From Sulfuriferula sp. (lineage in GTDB: Bacteria > Pseudomonadota > Gammaproteobacteria > Burkholderiales > Sulfuriferulaceae), in the NCBI GenBank assembly GCA_027311185.1, contig DAICZK010000045.1, positions 1 to 10,500 of the forward strand: a DNA stretch of 10,500 nt, given 5' to 3'. The notes beneath the pieces were generated by a model. It was not told the origin of the DNA. It did no database searches and saw only the letters and a list, made by a program, of their open reading frames with translations. The position numbers were made by a program, and so were the translations under genes. Below, one piece after another: positions 6,321-10,500 of the stretch (positions are counted from its first letter, which is position 1; each line of letters starts with the position of its first letter).

Positions 6321-7715
6321 ATGATAACGCTGTCGGAAATATCGCTATCGTCACTGATAGAAAGCGTTTCCATTATCGCGGGGTTGCTGATTTACCTGCT
6401 CGTAACGCGCATCGCCAAGCACCGCCGGCGACCTTCCGTGGCGTTCGCGTGGGTGCTCTCTATCATCGCGTTTCCTTATGTCGGCATTCCGCTTTTCCTG
6501 CTTTTCGGCACCCGCAAATTCACGCGGCCGGCGCACCGCCCGGCACAGCTTGCGAACAGTTTTCTCGATCCGGGCGCGCCGTCCTGGGCAACTAATCTGC
6601 TCGAAGTGATGAATATAGCACCGCCTACGCGCAATGCCGCAGTGCGGCTGCACAAGAACGGCGACGAGTCGTGGCGGGCGTTGACGGGGCTGATTGGCGC
6701 GGCGCAAAAAGAACTTGATGTGTGCGTCTTCATACTCGGCGGCGACGAGACCGGTCGCCAAATTACCGACCAACTGGTTGCGCGGGCCGAGAATGGCGTG
6801 ACAGTGCGCTTGCTGATCGACGCATTTGGAAGCATGAATACGCCGCGCGAGCAGATCCGCCGACTCGAAGCGGCCGGGGCGCAAGTTCGCCGCTTCATGC
6901 CCATCCTGCACAATCCGACGCGGGGGCGCGCCAATCTGCGTAACCACCGCAAGCTGGTCCTGGCAGATCGCCTGCATTTATGGAGCGGCGGGCGCAACTT
7001 CGCCGACGAATATTTTTTCAGCCGGCCCGACCGCCCGGCCTGGGTCGATCTTAGCTTCATGATCGACGGCCCCGTGGCGATGCAGGCGCGAGGCCAGTTC
7101 GAACGCGACTGGCGCTTCGCCAGCGGTCGAGGCGAGGCGCCGGCAACGCCCGCGTTCGACGACCTGGCATCGGCTGGGGACATTCTCGCCCAGTGGATAC
7201 CCAGCGGCCCGGATCATGCCGACGACACCATCTATAATTTGTTGCTGACCGCGGCCTATCAGGCGCAGACGCGAATACTGGCGGTCACGCCGTATTTTGT
7301 ACCCAACGAGACCCTGCTCGAAGCATGGTGCATGGCCGCGCGGCGCGGCGTCGAGATCACCCTGGTCGTTCCGCAGAGTTCCAATCACGTTCTACCCGAT
7401 CTGGCGCGAGGCAGGGCGTTGCGCACGATGGCCGAGGCCGGGGCGAACGTGCTGCTGCATCCGGGCATGGTGCATGCAAAGATGGTCGTTATCGACAAAG
7501 TGCTGGGATTATGCGGTTCCGTCAATCTCGACGGGCGCAGCCTGTTTTTGAATTACGAAGCCATGACCGCCTTTTATGGTCCCGCCGAAATCGAATGGCT
7601 CGCGCAGTGGCACCGGACTCTCGCCCAGGAATCCGCCGCCTATCGACCGCACGAACCGTCCTGGCTGCGAGACATAGCCGAAGGCGCCGTACGGGTAATC
7701 GGATTCGAGTTATGA
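6321..7715 (+). CDS. cls: Cardiolipin synthase, ClsA-like phospholipase D superfamily
   Basis: This 464-residue inner-membrane enzyme is predicted to join two phosphatidylglycerol molecules into cardiolipin plus glycerol. Two N-terminal membrane segments lie at about 12-29 and 39-63, with RRRPSVAFAWVLSIIAFPYVGIPLFLLFG-like spacing as in ClsA. Two phospholipase D catalytic motifs follow: HRK at His209-Lys211 with Asp216, and HAK at His385-Lys387 with Asp392, the second followed by GSVNLDGRS. Length and layout match bacterial ClsA-type enzymes (E. coli ClsA is about 486 residues). ATG 6321 has AGGA (6309-6312) 8 bases upstream. The same frame is open back to 5958, but that part is not family-like. 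It diverges from the DUF1345 gene, and its last 6 bases overlap the convergent DUF1631 gene. ClsB/ClsC types lack this paired N-terminal anchor, so ClsA is the best match. Confidence 0.92.
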   Translation: MITLSEISLSSLIESVSIIAGLLIYLLVTRIAKHRRRPSVAFAWVLSIIAFPYVGIPLFLLFGTRKFTRPAHRPAQLANSFLDPGAPSWATNLLEVMNIAPPTRNAAVRLHKNGDESWRALTGLIGAAQKELDVCVFILGGDETGRQITDQLVARAENGVTVRLLIDAFGSMNTPREQIRRLEAAGAQVRRFMPILHNPTRGRANLRNHRKLVLADRLHLWSGGRNFADEYFFSRPDRPAWVDLSFMIDGPVAMQARGQFERDWRFASGRGEAPATPAFDDLASAGDILAQWIPSGPDHADDTIYNLLLTAAYQAQTRILAVTPYFVPNETLLEAWCMAARRGVEITLVVPQSSNHVLPDLARGRALRTMAEAGANVLLHPGMVHAKMVVIDKVLGLCGSVNLDGRSLFLNYEAMTAFYGPAEIEWLAQWHRTLAQESAAYRPHEPSWLRDIAEGAVRVIGFEL

Positions 7716-10451
7716 AGCTACCGGCGCGGCCGACTCGATGTCCATGTGCTCGGCCGAATCGAGCAACGATTTTATGGCCCGCTCGAACAACGGCTGAACC
7801 TCGATAAACTGCACGCGTTCGCGCGCCAGCAGCCGGCGGAACACGCGCAGGCTCATCAGTACCGGCTTGCGCTCGTCGTCCAGCGTCAATATCAGGTTGG
7901 ACGCATCGTCGCTGATCCAGCTCAAACGGGCGCGGGCGGGCGTTTTGTCTAGCCGGATCTCGATCAGGATACCATGATGCAGACGGTCGGCAATCACCTC
8001 GTCGAGCCGCACTTGCGCTTCGGCCGTCGGCGCGACCGGGCTCTCAGCCGCCCCAGCGTTGGCATCGGCGGTCTCCTGCTCGTCGAAATAGTTGTCGAGC
8101 GATTGTATGTCTGTATCCAGGCGCCGGATTGCGGCGTCGACCAGCACTTTTTCGGCGCTGCGGCGCTCACTCTCCGTCGCCTGCTCCTGCTTGAGCGGTA
8201 TATTCTTGACCAGGCGCTCAAAGGTGTCGTGCATCAAGGGCAAAGACGGAATCTGGAACGATTCGTTAATCGAGCGCAAGGCGCGCGTATGTGCGTCGAA
8301 CAGCCAGCCGAGGACCTCCTGCTGCCGCCCTTGCGGCCACGCAATCAACGCCAGTCCCTCGCGCAGGGTGCTGATCATGAGCGGCAATATCGCTGACATC
8401 GCCTCGCGATCGAACTCGTCGGCCTTGGGCGCAATGCTCCATATCAGGTCCGGTACCAGAGCGCGGAACCGATTGGCATGCTCCATGCCGACGCCTTCCG
8501 CATGCTCTATGACCTGCACCCAGGCGTCGGTCAGAAAATCGTGCAAAAAAGTATCGAGCGTGAGGCCCGACAATATATCCGCCATCTGTGCCGAAATCTG
8601 CGCAAACCGTAACGTCCGGCTCTGCGCGCTTTCCATCGCCTGCACCGCGCGGTCTAATTTATCATCCTTGCTGCGCAGCTCGGCTGCAACGAATTCATCG
8701 AAATCGTCGAGCAAACGCGCAAACACCGTGATGAATGCATTCATATCCATGGCCTGTTCGGCCAGCAAGTTTTCCACCATGGCACTGATTTGCGCGCTGA
8801 CCCGGACGCTGGCCGGATCGATTTGCTTCAAACCGATGGAAATCGAACCGACGCGATTGATCAATACGCGCGCGGGATGCCACTTCTGCGTCAGCAGATT
8901 GGGGTCGCGCAACGCCAGTTTCAATACCAGGAACTGCAGTCTGCCCAACTGTGCCCGCACCTCTGCCGGCACCTGCGTGTCGCGCAGGATGAATTCGAAC
9001 AGCATGGCGACGACATCAATCGTCATCTGCTCGTCGATTTTTTCGGTTTGCTCGCCGAGGTGGGAGCGCTGCTCCAGGATCAGGTTACGCATCTCGCCGT
9101 CGCTGCCCAGAACATCCGCTCCATCCGGCGCTTGCGCCCGCAGCAGCGCATCAATCGATTGCGTGAGTTCTACTGTCAATGCTCGCGGTACATCCGGCGG
9201 CGCATAAGCCTGGCCTCTGCGTGGACGGCTGCCCTGCGCCCCGGCGCCAAGAAAGTTTCGCAGCGCCTCTCCGACCTTGCGCACTCCGCTTAACCATCCT
9301 GATTTTGCCGCGCCGGCGCTACGCGGCTGCGCCAAGCCAGAGTCTGCCTCCAGCGGCGCGCCGTTTCTGCCATCGCCCTCGGCGCCGCCGCCAACACCGT
9401 CCGCCATACCCGCAAAACCAGAGATCGCTTCGCGGTAACGCCTCACTTGCTCGAACAACTGATTGATCTTCTGTTCATGCGAGCCTGCAACGCTGCTGTC
9501 GGCAGACCACGCCCCCGCGTCATCGGGGCTTGCCTGCTCTGCCACGCCAGCGGCTGGATTCGCCTCAAATCGGGAGGCCTGTTGCCTGGCCGCGATATCC
9601 ACGCTGTTTTTAATCGCTTGCAAAAACTGTTCAACGCTCTGTTCCGATATCGCCGCCGCTGCGCGCGGATTGCCGAAGTTTTCCGCGCCCCCACCCTGCG
9701 ACGGAGCGGGACGCAGCGCATGGGAACTGGCAGCATCATCGAAGCGGGATTCGCTTGCTTCGTCTGCGCCGCGTTCATCGCGCGATTTCACCTGCTCAGG
9801 CTTTTTTTTGATGCGCAGCGGCAGTTCAGCGGCTAAGCCGTTTTTTGCAAGAAAACTGTTCACGCTGGCGTAAATGCCGTCGATCGCCTCTTCGGTGCTT
9901 TGCGCCAGCAGTTGCGTCAACACATCGGCCAACTCTTTGGGCAAACCCATGCTGTCGGAGGCGTCGGCCAGCGCACGCGAAACCAGATAGGGGCGGTATG
10001 GCCCTTCGCGCTCCTTGACCTCATCCTGTTCAAACAACAACGCTATGCGGATATTCAAATCGCGTAGTTGTTCCGCCGCCTCATTACGGAAACGGTCGGT
10101 AAACGCGACCAGGCGCAATTCGCCCTCAAAGGCCGAAGTTTCGACCAGCGACAATGCGCCATCGTATCCAGCCAGTGAAAAAGCCGGGCGGAAGGTGCTG
10201 TAGGCGGTTTGCAGACTGCGGTGCAGCAGCTTCTCCAGGCTGCGATGCAAATGCAGCCTGAGTTCGGCATGCCGCTCGCGCAACACGCCGCGCACGGTCA
10301 GATAATGACTTTGCTCCAATGAAGAACGGCTGTTTTCCGCCCAGGCGAAGGCCGTTTCCATCGTTTGCGGGAGAAACTGGTCGAACGCGTCCAGACACGC
10401 AGCAATAAACGTATCCCTTGCTGCCACCAATAACTCATTTCGCTCTGTCAT
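7710..10451 (-). CDS. DUF1631 family protein, long, with PilZ-like C-terminal region
   Basis: This 913-residue, mostly helical, presumably cytoplasmic protein belongs to the DUF1631 family, common in beta- and gammaproteobacteria. It has no signal peptide or membrane segment. Residues 1-210 are a helical N-domain. Residues about 215-420 form a low-complexity linker rich in Ala, Gly, Ser and Glu, with one helical island near 325-350. A long helical core follows to about 800, containing acidic segments such as LLDDFDEFVAAEL. The last 90 residues look beta-rich (about 826-885: GILIEIRL, ARARLSWIS, LILTLDDE, PVLMSLRVFRRLL) and resemble the degenerate PilZ-like end of this family, without a clear RxxxR c-di-GMP motif. 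ATG 10451 has GGGGA 7 bases upstream and is preferred over the in-frame TTG at 10478. Some databases have mislabelled members as thymidine phosphorylase. The function is unknown to me. Confidence 0.8.
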   Translation of the reverse strand: MTERNELLVAARDTFIAACLDAFDQFLPQTMETAFAWAENSRSSLEQSHYLTVRGVLRERHAELRLHLHRSLEKLLHRSLQTAYSTFRPAFSLAGYDGALSLVETSAFEGELRLVAFTDRFRNEAAEQLRDLNIRIALLFEQDEVKEREGPYRPYLVSRALADASDSMGLPKELADVLTQLLAQSTEEAIDGIYASVNSFLAKNGLAAELPLRIKKKPEQVKSRDERGADEASESRFDDAASSHALRPAPSQGGGAENFGNPRAAAAISEQSVEQFLQAIKNSVDIAARQQASRFEANPAAGVAEQASPDDAGAWSADSSVAGSHEQKINQLFEQVRRYREAISGFAGMADGVGGGAEGDGRNGAPLEADSGLAQPRSAGAAKSGWLSGVRKVGEALRNFLGAGAQGSRPRRGQAYAPPDVPRALTVELTQSIDALLRAQAPDGADVLGSDGEMRNLILEQRSHLGEQTEKIDEQMTIDVVAMLFEFILRDTQVPAEVRAQLGRLQFLVLKLALRDPNLLTQKWHPARVLINRVGSISIGLKQIDPASVRVSAQISAMVENLLAEQAMDMNAFITVFARLLDDFDEFVAAELRSKDDKLDRAVQAMESAQSRTLRFAQISAQMADILSGLTLDTFLHDFLTDAWVQVIEHAEGVGMEHANRFRALVPDLIWSIAPKADEFDREAMSAILPLMISTLREGLALIAWPQGRQQEVLGWLFDAHTRALRSINESFQIPSLPLMHDTFERLVKNIPLKQEQATESERRSAEKVLVDAAIRRLDTDIQSLDNYFDEQETADANAGAAESPVAPTAEAQVRLDEVIADRLHHGILIEIRLDKTPARARLSWISDDASNLILTLDDERKPVLMSLRVFRRLLARERVQFIEVQPLFERAIKSLLDSAEHMDIESAAPVAS

Positions 10452-10490
10452 GTCCGCATCCCCGCCATCTCCCCGCAATACGTCTGGCGC

Positions 10491-10496
10491 ATTATA
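10491..10496 (-). promoter_or_regulatory. Perfect -10 hexamer (TATAAT) for the DUF1631 gene
   Basis: On the minus strand the bases read TATAAT, identical to the sigma-70 -10 consensus. Transcription would begin near 10484, leaving a leader of about 33 nt that includes the GGGGA ribosome binding site before ATG 10451. The -35 element would fall beyond the window's right edge and cannot be judged. This start would also leave only a few bases before the TTG at 10478, which supports the ATG as the start. Confidence 0.5.
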
Positions 10497-10500
10497 AAAC

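Noticed and set aside
8092-9207. 371-residue plus-strand open frame
   Set aside because: It is antisense to the DUF1631 gene, with Ser/Arg/Cys-rich shadow composition and no family resemblance.
10452-10478. TTG start at 10478 for the DUF1631 protein
   Set aside because: It would begin only about 6 bases after the start predicted from the TATAAT, with no room for a ribosome binding site. ATG 10451 has GGGGA 7 bases upstream.

Overview
The window reads as ordinary chromosomal DNA of a Gram-negative proteobacterium, most likely a betaproteobacterium. It has a moderately high GC content, a Tat-exported periplasmic binding protein of the proteobacterial NrtA subfamily, an outer-membrane porin, and a long DUF1631 protein. 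I cannot name the species. There is no tRNA, rRNA, CRISPR array, insertion sequence or phage gene that I can support.

Left part (1-5228): about 780 bases without a convincing gene lead into four co-directional, tightly spaced genes: NrtA/CmpA-type substrate-binding protein (780-2129), NrtB-type permease (2132-2971), NrtD-type ATPase (2984-3898) and an alginate-export/Opr-like porin (3948-5228). Together they can form one uptake route: porin in the outer membrane, binding protein in the periplasm, permease and ATPase at the inner membrane. The leader carries a near-consensus sigma-54 (-24/-12) promoter at 582-598 and, about 270 bases upstream of its expected start, a 17-bp dyad close to the NtrC enhancer consensus. 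This points to control by nitrogen limitation and favours nitrate or nitrite (possibly cyanate) over bicarbonate as the substrate, although no nitrate reductase gene lies in the window.

Middle part (5229-6320): a strong hairpin sits between the porin and a convergent DUF1345 inner-membrane protein (5287-5964, minus). The 356 bases between that gene and the next, divergent gene hold two inverted repeats but no gene.

Right part (6321-10500): a ClsA-like cardiolipin synthase with two HKD motifs (6321-7715, plus) runs tail to tail into a 913-residue DUF1631 protein (7710-10451, minus). Their 3' ends overlap by 6 bp. A perfect TATAAT for the minus-strand gene lies at the right edge, with its -35 outside the window.

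I see no strong candidate for a wholly new biological system. The most useful observations are the sigma-54/NtrC-like control region, the C-x-C-G-G-H element placed before the Tat signal of the binding protein, the porin tied to the ABC operon, and the DUF1631 protein of unknown function.
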